Shown in pieces: positions 8,196 through 17,329 of a DNA stretch of 64,000 nt. The notes under the pieces were generated by a model. It saw nothing but the letters and a program-made list of their open reading frames with translations, had not been told where the DNA came from and searched no databases. Location: assembly GCF_907165045.1 (NCBI RefSeq), contig NZ_CAJRAU010000001.1, positions 1,420,057 through 1,484,056 of the forward strand, read 5' to 3'. A program made the translations under genes and the position numbers. The stretch is from Dyadobacter linearis. Its GTDB lineage: Bacteria; Bacteroidota; Bacteroidia; Cytophagales; Spirosomataceae. Positions within the stretch are counted from its first letter, which is position 1, and each line of letters begins with the position of its first letter.

Positions 8196-11100
8196 ATGAA
8201 CAAATTCATCCGTGGGATCGTCGGGTTTTCTTTGAAAAACCGGTTCTTCATATTCTTCATGACCGGCCTGCTGATTGTGGCGGGTATTGTCAGCTATCGC
8301 AATACGCCGCTGGAAGCTTTTCCGGATGTTACCAATACACAGATCATCATCGTTACCGAATGGAATGGGCGTAGCGCCGAGGAGATTGAGCGGTTTGTGA
8401 CGGTGCCGATCGAGGTGGCGATGAACTCGGTGCAGCAGAAAACCAACGTCAGGAGCACGACGATGTTTGGTCTGAGCATTATCAAGATCATTTTTGATGA
8501 CCATGTAGAAGACTTTTTCGCCCGGCAGCAGGTCAATAATCAGCTCAGGAACATTTCGCTGCCCGACGGCGTGGAACCTGATGTTCAGCCGCCGTATGGT
8601 CCTACCGGAGAGATTTTCAGGTTTACATTGAAAAGCAAAGACCGCGACAGCCGCGAGTTGCTCACGCTGCACAATTGGGTGATTGACAGGCAACTGAGAA
8701 GTATCCCGGGCGTGGCCGACGTAGTTGCATTTGGTGGACGGGAGAAGATCTACGAAGTCCAGGTAAACCCTACCAAGCTTGTCAAATACAACATTACGCC
8801 GCTGGAAGTATACCAGGCGGTTTCAAAAAGCAATATCAATGTAGGCGGCGACGTGATTGAGAAAAACGGGCAGGCTTATGTGGTGCGTGGAATCGGCTTG
8901 CTCAATTCTATTCCTGATATTGAGAACATTATCGTTGAATTTGTAAAAGATAACCCCGTGCTGGTCAGGGATGTGGCGGACGTGAAAGAATCGGATATGC
9001 CGCGCGTCGGGCAGGTGGGGCTCGATGGAAATGATGATGTGGTGGAAGGTATTGTAGTACAACGCAAAGGCGAAAATCCAAGCGAGGTACTGGCGCGTAT
9101 CAAGGAAAAAGTAGAGGAACTGAATACGAAGATCCTGCCGCCGGACGTGAAAATGGTGACGTTCTACGACCGGGACAACCTCATCGAATTTTGTGCGCAT
9201 ACCGTGAAGCACAACCTCATTGAAGGTATTGTGCTGGTAACGGTGATCGTATTCATTTTCATGGCCGACTGGCGCACGACGGTTATCGTATCAATCATCA
9301 TCCCGCTTGCGCTGCTTTTTGCATTCATGTGCCTCAAACTCATGGGAATGTCGGCCAACTTACTCTCGATGGGGGCGATCGACTTTGGTATCATCATCGA
9401 CGGGGCGGTGGTTATGGTGGAGGGGATATTCGTGGCGCTCGATCACCTGGCGCACAAAAATGGCATGGCGCGTTATAACAGGCTCGCGAAAATGGGACTG
9501 ATCAAGAAAACCGGCGGCGAGCTCGGAAAGGCGATATTCTTTTCCAAACTCATCATTATCACCGCATTGATACCCATTTTCAGTTTTCAGAAAGTAGAGG
9601 GAAAAATGTTCACGCCGCTCGCTTTTACCCTGGGTTTTGCTTTGCTTGGTGCATTGCTATACACGCTCACGCTGGTGCCGGTACTGTGTTCCATGCTGCT
9701 TAATAAAAACGTACGTGAAAAAAGTAATCCGATCGTACGATTCTTTGACCGCTCCGTTTCCCGGGGCTTTGAATGGTGCTATGCGCGCAAAAGATTAAGT
9801 GTTCTTTTCGCGATGATCTTCCTGAGTGTCACCCTTTTCTCTGCCAAATTCCTCGGTACCGAATTCCTTCCTACTCTGAATGAAGGCGCATTGTGGGTAG
9901 AAGCGAAAATGCCGATGAGCAGCTCTTTGAATGAGACTATTAAAATGGTGAGCATTCTGCGCGGTAAACTGAATGAGTTCCCGGAAGTAAATGGCGTTTT
10001 ATCCCAAACCGGTCGCTCAAATGACGGAACAGATCCTTCCGGTTTTTACTATGTTCAAATGCAGGTGAACCTGAAACCGAAATCTGAATGGACGCGCAAG
10101 ATCACGCAGGACCAGCTGATCGAAGAAATGGACACCAAGCTGAAACAGTTCCAGGGAATCAACTACAACTATTCACAGCCGATTATTGATAATGTGGCCG
10201 AGGCCGTGGCGGGAATGAATGCCAGTAATGCCGTAAAAATCTATGGTGACGATCTGGAAACGCTGAATAACAAGGCAAACGAAGTGCTCGAAGCGATCAA
10301 GGATGTGCCGGGGATTAAGGACGTCGGTATTTTGCGGAATATCGGTCAGCCCGAAGTGAGCGTGATCCTGCATGATCATAAAATGGCGCAATATGGCGTG
10401 AGCATTGCCGACGCGCAGGCGGTCATAGAAATGGCAATCGGTGGTAAAACGGCCTCGATCCTTTACGAAGGCGAACGAAAATTTGATATCAGGCTTCGTT
10501 ACGAGCAGCAGTACCGCAGCAACGTCGACGACATTCAGCAGCTGATGGTCCCTACGCTTACCGGCGGCAAGATTCCGTTGAAAGAAATTTCCAGCATTCG
10601 AACCGTAACCGGACCTGCATTTGTGTACAGGGATAATAACAAACGCTTTATCGGTGTAAAATTCTCGGTGCGTGAGCGTGACCTTGGGAGTACAATCGCC
10701 GATGCACAAAGCCGGGTGAAACCCATGCTGCAAAATCTTCCGAAAGGCTATTCAGTCAATTGGTCGGGTGAATTCGAGAACCAGGTGCGGGCAACAGAGC
10801 GGCTCGGCCAAGTGGTACCGATCAGCCTTATCGGAATTTTCATACTCCTCTTCATTATGTTTAATAATGCAAAAGATGCAGGTCTGGTGTTGATCAACGT
10901 TCCATTCGCGCTGATTGGCGGAATACTTGCGCTGCACGTGACGCACATGAACTTCGGCATTTCCGCCGGGGTCGGATTTATAGCCCTATTCGGGCTCTGC
11001 GTTCAGAATGGGGTGATCCTGATCTCGGTATTTAATAAAAACCTGTCGGCGAGAATGCCGCTCGACGAGGCGATCAGGGAAGGTGTAAAATCGCGGATCA

Positions 11101-11303
11101 GGCCGGTGGTAATGACCGCATTAATGGCGGCGATCGGATTGCTTCCGGCTGCAACATCAACAGGTATTGGTTCGGAAACGCAGAAGCCACTTGCTATCGT
11201 CGTGATCGGCGGACTGATCACAGCGACGGTGCTGACCTTGCTAGTCTTCCCGATCATATACGCATTCTTCAATCGCAAGACAAAAAATGCATACGCGGCA
11301 TAA
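8196..11303 (+). CDS. CusA/CzcA-family heavy-metal efflux RND transporter
   Basis: The 1035-residue inner-membrane protein has the RND layout: one N-terminal helix (about 10-30), a large periplasmic loop, helices 2-6 (about 340-500), a second helix and large loop (about 535-860), then helices 8-12. The heavy-metal subgroup signature DFGxxxDGAVVMVE lies in helix 4, with D396 and D402 as the expected proton-relay residues. It would export cations such as Cu, Ag, Co, Zn or Cd by proton antiport; the metal cannot be fixed from this reading. It ends the efflux operon (channel, adaptor, pump) and the kinase/regulator pair upstream may control it. Confidence 0.93.
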   Translation: MNKFIRGIVGFSLKNRFFIFFMTGLLIVAGIVSYRNTPLEAFPDVTNTQIIIVTEWNGRSAEEIERFVTVPIEVAMNSVQQKTNVRSTTMFGLSIIKIIFDDHVEDFFARQQVNNQLRNISLPDGVEPDVQPPYGPTGEIFRFTLKSKDRDSRELLTLHNWVIDRQLRSIPGVADVVAFGGREKIYEVQVNPTKLVKYNITPLEVYQAVSKSNINVGGDVIEKNGQAYVVRGIGLLNSIPDIENIIVEFVKDNPVLVRDVADVKESDMPRVGQVGLDGNDDVVEGIVVQRKGENPSEVLARIKEKVEELNTKILPPDVKMVTFYDRDNLIEFCAHTVKHNLIEGIVLVTVIVFIFMADWRTTVIVSIIIPLALLFAFMCLKLMGMSANLLSMGAIDFGIIIDGAVVMVEGIFVALDHLAHKNGMARYNRLAKMGLIKKTGGELGKAIFFSKLIIITALIPIFSFQKVEGKMFTPLAFTLGFALLGALLYTLTLVPVLCSMLLNKNVREKSNPIVRFFDRSVSRGFEWCYARKRLSVLFAMIFLSVTLFSAKFLGTEFLPTLNEGALWVEAKMPMSSSLNETIKMVSILRGKLNEFPEVNGVLSQTGRSNDGTDPSGFYYVQMQVNLKPKSEWTRKITQDQLIEEMDTKLKQFQGINYNYSQPIIDNVAEAVAGMNASNAVKIYGDDLETLNNKANEVLEAIKDVPGIKDVGILRNIGQPEVSVILHDHKMAQYGVSIADAQAVIEMAIGGKTASILYEGERKFDIRLRYEQQYRSNVDDIQQLMVPTLTGGKIPLKEISSIRTVTGPAFVYRDNNKRFIGVKFSVRERDLGSTIADAQSRVKPMLQNLPKGYSVNWSGEFENQVRATERLGQVVPISLIGIFILLFIMFNNAKDAGLVLINVPFALIGGILALHVTHMNFGISAGVGFIALFGLCVQNGVILISVFNKNLSARMPLDEAIREGVKSRIRPVVMTALMAAIGLLPAATSTGIGSETQKPLAIVVIGGLITATVLTLLVFPIIYAFFNRKTKNAYAA

Positions 11304-11377
11304 CGCTGAAAATGTGATCCGATTCTGGCGGTGGGCCTTATACGTGCAGACTGCGCCTGCTTTTAATACGGCGAATG

Positions 11378-12829
11378 TCAGATCTGCGCGTCGGGGATAG
11401 GCGCATTCGGCTTGAAAGTGATCGTAAATGTAGTACCGACCCCCACCTCTGATTGCACATCGATGCGTCCGTGGTGGGCGTGAATAATGCTCATAGTAGT
11501 CGAAAGCCCGATCCCCATACCATTATTTTTACCCGTAAAATAAGGCTCGAAGATCTTCTCAATATGCTCTTCACTAATGCCTGAACCATTATCTGTAAAG
11601 ATCACCTGAACACCTTCACTGTGGTTTCTGGTGGAAATAGTAAGAATACCTTTATCTTCCTCCATCGCCTCGATCGCATTCGTTATCAGGTTGAGAAAAG
11701 CCATTTGCAGGGAAACAGAATCGAGCGGGATAGCCAGTTCTTCTTCTGCAAAATAGGTGACGATCTGGATCCGCTTCAATTGCACACGGTCAAGCGCCGC
11801 TCCTATTGCCTGACTCAAAACAGTATGTACCGAATTGTTAACCAACTCTATATCAGCAGAATTGGAGGGTTGCAGTAGCTGGGATATCAGATCGTTGATA
11901 CGGGTACAATTCCGCTTGATGATCTGTGTATAAAATTTCTGGTCTTCGTCCGTCAGCTCCATTTCGAGTTGCTCGGCCGACAAGTTCACATTTGTAAGCG
12001 GGTTACGTACCTCATGCGCCAGCATGCGCACGAGCCGACCGGTAACAGCCATTTTTTCGGAAAATAAACGCTCGCGTTCCGATTGCTTTCTGGCGGTCAT
12101 ATCATGCAGCCGCCCCTGAATGTAAGGGTGATCGTCGTCTATTTCTACCGAAGCGGAAAAGAGACAGTACTTTTTATCGCCTTCCCTGGTAAGCAGCCGC
12201 ACTTCGTGATCGTGAATGGTGTGGTCTTTAATATTTCCCCAGAGTGCATTAAATTGCGGATCCTCAATCAGTTCGACGATATTTTTCAATTTGAGATCGT
12301 CTTCTGCATATCCTGTCAGGACGCTGCCGGAAGCATTCAAATCGATGATATTGCCTGCTAGATCACTGATAAACAGAAAATCATTAGACTCTTCAAAAAC
12401 ACGGCGATACCTTCTTTCGCTGTGTTTCAGTGCTTTTAAAACCGAAGTTCTTTCCAGCGCATACCTGATGCTCCTTTCCAGCTTTTCAGCGTCGAGCTCA
12501 CTTTTAATCAGATAATCGGCAGCGCCCAGGCGCAGTGCTTCGACAGCGATCTTAGTATCGCCTTTTCCAGTCAGAAGTATGATCGGTTCCTCGCATTCAA
12601 ACTGGCAGGCCAGATCGATCAGGTCAATACCTGTACTTTCGCCGAGCAGATAATCGAAAAGGTAGAGATCATACTTTTTAGTTTTGATCTCCTTCTCCGC
12701 ATCCCTGAACGTTGCACACCAGGTGATATCAAATTTCCAGTTGACGAGGTCATTAAAATACTCCCTCGTTAAGAAGTAATCATCTTCGTCGTCATCAACG
12801 AGAAGTACCTTTATTAGTTTGTTGTTCAT
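11378..12829 (-). CDS. REC-PAS-histidine kinase (NtrB-like, sigma-54 module)
   Basis: The 483-residue soluble protein has a receiver domain (D13/D14, phosphoacceptor D59), a PAS domain (about 138-250) and a histidine kinase core with phosphoacceptor H272 in LAHEVRNPL. The ATPase boxes are visible (LITNAIEAM, FTDNGSGIS, GMGIGLSTT). It lacks membrane segments, so it senses a cytoplasmic signal or takes phosphate through its receiver. The gene is last in the minus-strand set rpoN, NtrC-type activator, kinase, with a 19-base gap to the activator gene. It therefore most likely controls that activator. Confidence 0.9.
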   Translation of the reverse strand: MNNKLIKVLLVDDDEDDYFLTREYFNDLVNWKFDITWCATFRDAEKEIKTKKYDLYLFDYLLGESTGIDLIDLACQFECEEPIILLTGKGDTKIAVEALRLGAADYLIKSELDAEKLERSIRYALERTSVLKALKHSERRYRRVFEESNDFLFISDLAGNIIDLNASGSVLTGYAEDDLKLKNIVELIEDPQFNALWGNIKDHTIHDHEVRLLTREGDKKYCLFSASVEIDDDHPYIQGRLHDMTARKQSERERLFSEKMAVTGRLVRMLAHEVRNPLTNVNLSAEQLEMELTDEDQKFYTQIIKRNCTRINDLISQLLQPSNSADIELVNNSVHTVLSQAIGAALDRVQLKRIQIVTYFAEEELAIPLDSVSLQMAFLNLITNAIEAMEEDKGILTISTRNHSEGVQVIFTDNGSGISEEHIEKIFEPYFTGKNNGMGIGLSTTMSIIHAHHGRIDVQSEVGVGTTFTITFKPNAPIPDAQI

Positions 12830-12848
12830 GCCGCATTACCCTTTACCA

Positions 12849-14309
12849 CTAAATGTCAAACTGCTTCATTTTATTATAAAGCGTTTTCCTGTCGATGTTC
12901 AGTAAACGGGCCGCTTTGCTTTTGTTGAAATTTACATCCCTCAAAACCTGCATGATCATATCATATTCAGCTTCATTAGCCACTGTTTTCAAACTCGGCT
13001 TGGAATCGTCTCCGTCCACCGGTTCTACAATCCCGGGAGCAGCAGGCGCAACAGCGGCAGGTTCCTCGTCGAGGTCTTTCAGCTTGCGATAATTTACAAT
13101 TTCAAAAGGCAGCGATTTTTCTTCGATCAGGTCGCCGTCGGAAAGTAATGTGGCCCTTTTGATCACATTCTTCATTTCGCGAAGGTTACCCGGCCAGGAG
13201 TAGTTCAGGAAGTCGCTTTTCACTTCTTCCGAAAATCCGCTTACACTCTTGTTCAGCTCTGCATTTGTGGTTTCGAGAAACGAGTTCGCGAACAACATCA
13301 GGTCGTCTTTCCGGTTTCTCAACGCGGGTACTTCAATGGTAAATTCATTGAAACGATAGTAAAGATCTTCTCTGAATTTCCCGGTTTTCGCCGATTCCAG
13401 CAACCGCTCGTTACTCGCAACGATAATACGTACATCGAGGTCGATTTCTTTTGATCCGCCGATGCGGCGCATTTTACGTTCCTGTACTACGCGCAACAAT
13501 GCAACCTGGATCTCGTAGGATAAATTGGAAACTTCATCCAAAAACAAAGTACCGCCGTTAGCAAGCTCGAAATGCCCTATTTTGGTTTGAAGTGCTCCTG
13601 TAAACGATCCTTTTTCGTGTCCGAAAAGCTCGCTACCTGCCAGTTCTTTTGAAATAGCACCGCAGTCCATCGCTACAAAAGGCATATCCTTCCGACGGGA
13701 TCTGTTGTGGATTTCCTGCGCAATCGCTTCTTTTCCCGAACCACTTTCTCCATAAATGATCACACTGAAATTGGTAGGCGCTACCAGGTCAACCTGCCGG
13801 AAAAGGTTATCGGAAACTTCCGAAGTTCCCATGATATAGCCGGCCTTGGTGCGTGGATTCATCTTTCTCGCAGGTTTCGGACTGTTTTCAGACGTAGTGC
13901 CTGAGGTAGCCGACGCGGTGTACATTTGCTCTTCGTTTTGAGAAGATTCCGCATCCGCAATCGCTTTTTTCACTGTGACTAATATTTCGTCAGGAAAAAG
14001 CGGCTTAGTGATATAATCGTAAGCGCCCAGCTTCATGACGCTTACAGCGATTTTAATATCTGAATAGCCAGTAATGATCAGCACCGGCACATTTGGCCGT
14101 TTCGCCTTAATGGCAGTCAGCAATTCGGTTCCTGTAATATCGCCCAGGCGAAAGTCCGTCATGACAAGGTCCGGCGAGATCGATTCGATCAATGCGAGAC
14201 CATCTTTCCCGTTTTGTGCTGTTTCTACTATGAAATCATTCTTCGACAAAAACCTTTTCAACAGAAAACAAATATCTGCCTCATCATCAACAACAACAAT
14301 TTTTTTCAT
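12849..14309 (-). CDS. Sigma-54-dependent NtrC-family transcriptional activator
   Basis: The 486-residue protein has three domains. The receiver (1-120) has phosphoacceptor D52. The AAA+ domain (about 155-395) shows Walker A GESGSGKE at 187-194, the sigma-54-contacting loop GSFTGA at 234-239 (usually GAFTGA) and the LFLDEV Walker B. A Fis-type helix-turn-helix lies at 445-486 (NKSKAARLLNIDRKTLYNK). The linker at 125-150 is low-complexity. Located 27 bases after rpoN and before a kinase gene, it should bind upstream enhancers and open sigma-54 holoenzyme promoters, such as the candidate at 17232. Confidence 0.95.
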   Translation of the reverse strand: MKKIVVVDDEADICFLLKRFLSKNDFIVETAQNGKDGLALIESISPDLVMTDFRLGDITGTELLTAIKAKRPNVPVLIITGYSDIKIAVSVMKLGAYDYITKPLFPDEILVTVKKAIADAESSQNEEQMYTASATSGTTSENSPKPARKMNPRTKAGYIMGTSEVSDNLFRQVDLVAPTNFSVIIYGESGSGKEAIAQEIHNRSRRKDMPFVAMDCGAISKELAGSELFGHEKGSFTGALQTKIGHFELANGGTLFLDEVSNLSYEIQVALLRVVQERKMRRIGGSKEIDLDVRIIVASNERLLESAKTGKFREDLYYRFNEFTIEVPALRNRKDDLMLFANSFLETTNAELNKSVSGFSEEVKSDFLNYSWPGNLREMKNVIKRATLLSDGDLIEEKSLPFEIVNYRKLKDLDEEPAAVAPAAPGIVEPVDGDDSKPSLKTVANEAEYDMIMQVLRDVNFNKSKAARLLNIDRKTLYNKMKQFDI

Positions 14310-14336
14310 GCCTGGTTTTTAGGGCTTAATTTAGAT

Positions 14337-15779
14337 TTAAATAGTCACTCTTAATCTAGCGGTGGGTATGTTCAGCTGCTCCCGATATTTTGCTACTGTC
14401 CGTCGGGCTACTGAATAGCCTTTTTCTGACAACATATCGGTAATCTGCTGGTCGTTGTACGGGTGTCTCTTATCCTCCGCGACAACAATTTCCCTGATCG
14501 CCTCCTGGATTTCTCTATTAGATACCTCGGTACCGTCTTCATTCGTAACACCTTCCGTAAACAGGTCTTTCAACAAAACGATCCCGAACGGTGTTTGCAC
14601 ATATTTATTGGTAGTAACCCTCGAAACCGTGGAAATATCCATATCGATAATTTCGGCCACATCTTTGAGGATCATCGGTCTCAGTTTCTTAACATCACCA
14701 GACTGGAAGTAATCATATTGCAGCCGCACAATCGCTTTCAATGTGCTCAGCATTGTATTTTCCCGCTGCTTAATGGCGTCTATGAACCATTTCGCCGAGT
14801 TCATCTTGTTTTTCAGGAACTGGTTGGTGGCTTTGTCGTTCTTCTGCTCCGCCATTTTTGTAAATACCTTGCTCAGTTTCAGGGCAGGGCTGTTTCCCCA
14901 GGTCAGCTGTACTTCTATCTCACCGTCTTCTGCATACCATAACATGAAATCCGGCTTGATGCTTTCATTCACTATTGAATCATTGCGAAGTCCGGAGGCT
15001 GGCTTAGGGTTTAATGTAGTGATCAGCTGAATTGCCTTTTTCAAAGCTTCTTCGTCGAGGCCGGTAATCCGCATGATCTTGTCATAATTGCGGGAACCCA
15101 GCTCGTCGAATGCGTCGGTTACAATGCGGTAAGCCGATTTCCACGTATCATTCTGCGTTTCCATGCGGTTCAGCTGGATTAGCAAACATTCACGCAGGTC
15201 ACTCGCAGCAATACCCGGTGGGTCAAGCTGCTGTATCACTTTCAGCATTGCATTCACCTCGTCGGTATCGATGAACATGCTGTTGGCAAACGAAATATCA
15301 TCTGCTATCACGTCGCTCTCGCGTCTTAGGAAACCATCTTCATCCAACGAATCGAGGATAAAGTCTGCCACCAGCTGCTGGCGCTCGTTTAGTCTTAGAA
15401 AATGGATTTGTTGTTTGAGATCGTCGCGAAACGAGATTGACTCCACCATCGGCCGCGTATATAGCTCATTATCTGCCGATTGGTTATTTGCATAAGTCTT
15501 GTAGTCGGGCACATCGTCGTCCCTGAATTCGTCCCAGTCGTAATAATCCTGAACCGAATTGTCCTCTCCTGTTCCGGTATCAGCTGGATCCTGCAGATCG
15601 TCGGAAGCTTCCTCTGCGGCATTCTCCTCTTTACCCTCTTCTAGAATCGGGTTTTCCTCTAATTCTTCTTTGATTCTCTGCTCAAGCTCCATGGTTGTCA
15701 AATGCAGTAGGTTCAGCATTTGAATTTGTAATGGAGAATATTTTAAGGTCTGCCTTTGCGTCTGCGTCTGTCTTTGCAT
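14337..15779 (-). CDS. rpoN: RNA polymerase sigma-54 factor
   Basis: The 480-residue protein has the sigma-54 architecture: a Gln/Leu-rich region I at the N-terminus (about 1-45), an acidic stretch at 50-100, the core-binding region (about 115-310), and the DNA-binding domain with the RpoN box ARRTVAKYRE near 459-468, which reads the -24 GG element. Length is normal. It heads a minus-strand set with an NtrC-type activator and a kinase, an arrangement that couples the sigma factor to its own regulators. Confidence 0.97.
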   Translation of the reverse strand: MQRQTQTQRQTLKYSPLQIQMLNLLHLTTMELEQRIKEELEENPILEEGKEENAAEEASDDLQDPADTGTGEDNSVQDYYDWDEFRDDDVPDYKTYANNQSADNELYTRPMVESISFRDDLKQQIHFLRLNERQQLVADFILDSLDEDGFLRRESDVIADDISFANSMFIDTDEVNAMLKVIQQLDPPGIAASDLRECLLIQLNRMETQNDTWKSAYRIVTDAFDELGSRNYDKIMRITGLDEEALKKAIQLITTLNPKPASGLRNDSIVNESIKPDFMLWYAEDGEIEVQLTWGNSPALKLSKVFTKMAEQKNDKATNQFLKNKMNSAKWFIDAIKQRENTMLSTLKAIVRLQYDYFQSGDVKKLRPMILKDVAEIIDMDISTVSRVTTNKYVQTPFGIVLLKDLFTEGVTNEDGTEVSNREIQEAIREIVVAEDKRHPYNDQQITDMLSEKGYSVARRTVAKYREQLNIPTARLRVTI

Positions 15780-16276
15780 AGAGCAAGTAACGGTAAGATG
15801 GTAATTTTCTTAATGCTTTAAATTTACAATTCTTTATTCAATGTTCAGGTAACGCGGAACAGCGATTGCAAAGATTGCGTAGTTATTTCCACAGACTGAG
15901 TATTATAATTCAGAAAGTAGGGATACTCCACACGGTCAGTACTATTCGCCGGATTCCAAATACCATTTCCGGACAAGGCGGATCAATCTGACAGCTTCGA
16001 GACAGATGCTCGCAAGCTTTTTGTTTTCCTGTTTCAGCGCAAAATATATTTGCCTGATAATCATAAGTGTAGAAAGGGCCGGTGATCAGAAATGACTTTC
16101 CCGGTAACGCCTTGCCCACTTCATTTGAGGTTGAAAACTTCGTTCAGTACGATTTTCGCAGCCGCCTGTCCGAGACCGGAATAAAGAGACAGAAATGTTT
16201 TAAACAAAAGGCTTGCCGACCCGGATTCTATCTTTCCCCAAGCCAACCATCTTTTTTAAGCAGCGCATGTAAAATA
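15780..16276. other. Gap between rpoN and the 103-residue gene
   Basis: About 500 bases with no confident gene. On the minus strand there is a 40-codon ATG frame (15942-16064, listed separately). Just upstream of it, in another frame, a 44-codon stretch between stops (16121-16258) without an ATG ends in GLGQAAAKIVLNEVFNLK. Both read like protein, so the region may be a decayed gene or may hold very small genes. No clear promoter for rpoN was found; a TAnnTTTG box is not present near 15780-15880. Confidence 0.4.
15942..16064 (-). CDS. Possible 40-residue small protein or remnant of a gene
   Basis: An ATG at 16064 opens a 40-codon frame ending in TAG at 15942. The product is basic and amphipathic, with Lys/Arg/Leu/Ile-rich segments such as QENKKLASICLEAVRLIRLV and the end RKWYLESGE, a more protein-like composition than the overlapping longer frame (15910-16119). 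It lies 160 bases upstream of rpoN on the same strand. I do not recognise a family. It could be a real small gene, the end of a frameshifted pseudogene together with the open stretch at 16121-16258, or chance. Confidence 0.35.
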   Translation of the reverse strand: MIIRQIYFALKQENKKLASICLEAVRLIRLVRKWYLESGE

Positions 16277-16277
16277 A

Positions 16278-16301
16278 AAAACCCTTCGCTGGAAGGGTTT
16301 T
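16278..16301 (-). terminator. Rho-independent terminator for the YtxH/103-aa genes
   Basis: A 10-base-pair perfect stem (AAAACCCTTC with GAAGGGTTTT) and a 4-base loop. Read on the minus strand it is followed by a T-rich tail (TTATTTT). It starts 21 bases after the stop of the minus-strand gene at 16323-16634. Confidence 0.85.
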
Positions 16302-16322
16302 ACTTGTATAGTTAAGCCGAAA

Positions 16323-16634
16323 TCAGGATAACACTTCCGGCTTTTCGTCAGTCGCCTTTTTGACCCACCTGAGCCCTTTTAGTAACAGATCACGGCCTTC
16401 GTCGACGCCGTGTTTTAATATCACCTTTTCCACAACCATCGGAACTACGAAGTTAAGCGGTGCGGGTAAGCGTTTCAATGCAGTGCGTGCAAGTACTGCG
16501 CCCACACCAAGTTCTAGTCCCCGGCCGGTAGCGCTTTGCGGGCCGGCGGTAAGCAATTCTTTAATGTAATCGACCGTATTGGATACGGAAACTTTCGGCT
16601 TTTGATCCGCTGATGGATCTGTGTTGCTTTCCAT
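16323..16634 (-). CDS. Small protein of unknown function (103 residues)
   Basis: I do not recognise a family. The first 20 residues are polar; 20-45 are likely helical; residues 45-75 (GVGAVLARTALKRLPAPLNFVVPMVVEK) are mildly hydrophobic, possibly membrane-associated; the C-terminus is charged and helical. No signal peptide. It lies downstream of a YtxH-domain gene on the same strand, separated by a hairpin, and is followed by a strong terminator. The pairing with YtxH suggests an envelope or stress role, but this is only context. Confidence 0.7.
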   Translation of the reverse strand: MESNTDPSADQKPKVSVSNTVDYIKELLTAGPQSATGRGLELGVGAVLARTALKRLPAPLNFVVPMVVEKVILKHGVDEGRDLLLKGLRWVKKATDEKPEVLS

Positions 16635-16654
16635 GGTGGTGTGAAAATAAAGTC

Positions 16655-16678
16655 GGCCGGAACTGGTGGGTTCCGGCC
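16655..16678 (-). terminator. Hairpin between YtxH gene and the 103-aa gene
   Basis: A perfect 8-base-pair G/C-rich stem (GGCCGGAA with TTCCGGCC) with an 8-base loop, starting 10 bases after the YtxH stop. Read on the minus strand the 3' side is GACTTTATTTT, a weak T tract, so it may be a leaky terminator that sets the ratio of the two genes, or an mRNA stabiliser. Confidence 0.6.
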
Positions 16679-16687
16679 TTATAATAT

Positions 16688-16975
16688 TTAGTTAAAATCG
16701 TTGAATTCGCGCTTAGCGGTATCAGTATATTCTGCGGCTTTGTTAACCGCCTCGTCTTTCAATGCCGAGCCTTCTTCTTTCAGGTTCTCCGCTGTGTCTT
16801 TTGCACTTTGCTTGCTTTTTTCAAGTGCATCAATCAGATCGCCGGCGAGACTATTTGTTCTTTTCTTGATCTTTTTCCGGATTTGCGCTCCTTCTTCCGG
16901 AGCTACAAGCAACCCGATAATCGCTCCTACAACGGCAGCTGATATTACACCCAAAATCACTTTATTACCTGACAT
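16688..16975 (-). CDS. YtxH domain-containing protein
   Basis: From the ATG at 16975 the protein has 95 residues. The first 25 residues contain a hydrophobic helix with the GxxxGLLVAPEEG motif typical of YtxH-family proteins, followed by R/K-rich residues and a long, charged amphipathic tail (about 35-95) rich in Asp, Lys, Ala and Glu. YtxH proteins are small membrane-anchored, stress-linked proteins of unknown mechanism. An in-frame upstream ATG at 17002 would add nine residues before the motif and is less likely. Confidence 0.8.
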   Translation of the reverse strand: MSGNKVILGVISAAVVGAIIGLLVAPEEGAQIRKKIKKRTNSLAGDLIDALEKSKQSAKDTAENLKEEGSALKDEAVNKAAEYTDTAKREFNDFN

Positions 16976-17329
16976 AGTTTTAGCGTTAATGTGAACAATC
17001 ATTTCCAGTATCTGAGCAAAATCCTTACCAGCTCCTCCTCAGTCCATATATTTTAGTTAATAAGTTGAAAATCAATGCACTACAAGAAATACTAATAATA
17101 ATTCCCGTCCCGAACCTGTAAAGAAAAATTCCTAAATAGCGGAAAAGCCGGACAAGAAGAAACTCAAATAATGCCCACTGAATAATTTCGACAAACCATT
17201 GTCCCGGCTCTCACTCCAAAAAGCTCTTAAATGGCAGGATTATTGCAACAGAGACCTCAACTACATTCAGTACAAGCTATCTTAAGTACCTCCGCTATTG
17301 ATGACTAAATTTATTTTCGACACATCGCT
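16976..17329. other. Divergent regulatory gap between YtxH and the lone receiver gene
   Basis: About 350 AT-rich bases with no open frame worth calling. The notable content is the sigma-54 promoter match at 17232-17247, pointing to the receiver gene. No TAnnTTTG box was found on the minus strand for the YtxH gene. The space upstream of the sigma-54 site (16976-17230) is where an enhancer for an NtrC-type activator would be expected. Confidence 0.6.
17232..17247 (+). promoter_or_regulatory. Predicted sigma-54 (-24/-12) promoter
   Basis: The sequence TGGCAGGATTATTGCA matches the sigma-54 consensus TGGCACG-N4-TTGCA except for one base (C to G at the sixth position). The invariant GG (17233-17234) and GC (17245-17246) have exactly ten bases between them, the required spacing. 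It predicts a start of transcription near 17258 and a leader of about 70 bases before the receiver gene at 17330. An rpoN gene and an NtrC-type activator are encoded less than 5 kb away. Confidence 0.7.

Noticed and set aside
10173..10733. Open frame on the minus strand (186 codons) inside the RND pump gene
   Set aside because: Antisense to a well-conserved pump; no motif.
15910..16119. Minus-strand 69-codon frame from a GTG
   Set aside because: It overlaps the more protein-like 40-codon ATG frame at 15942-16064 and has several prolines and cysteines in an odd pattern; I preferred the other frame.
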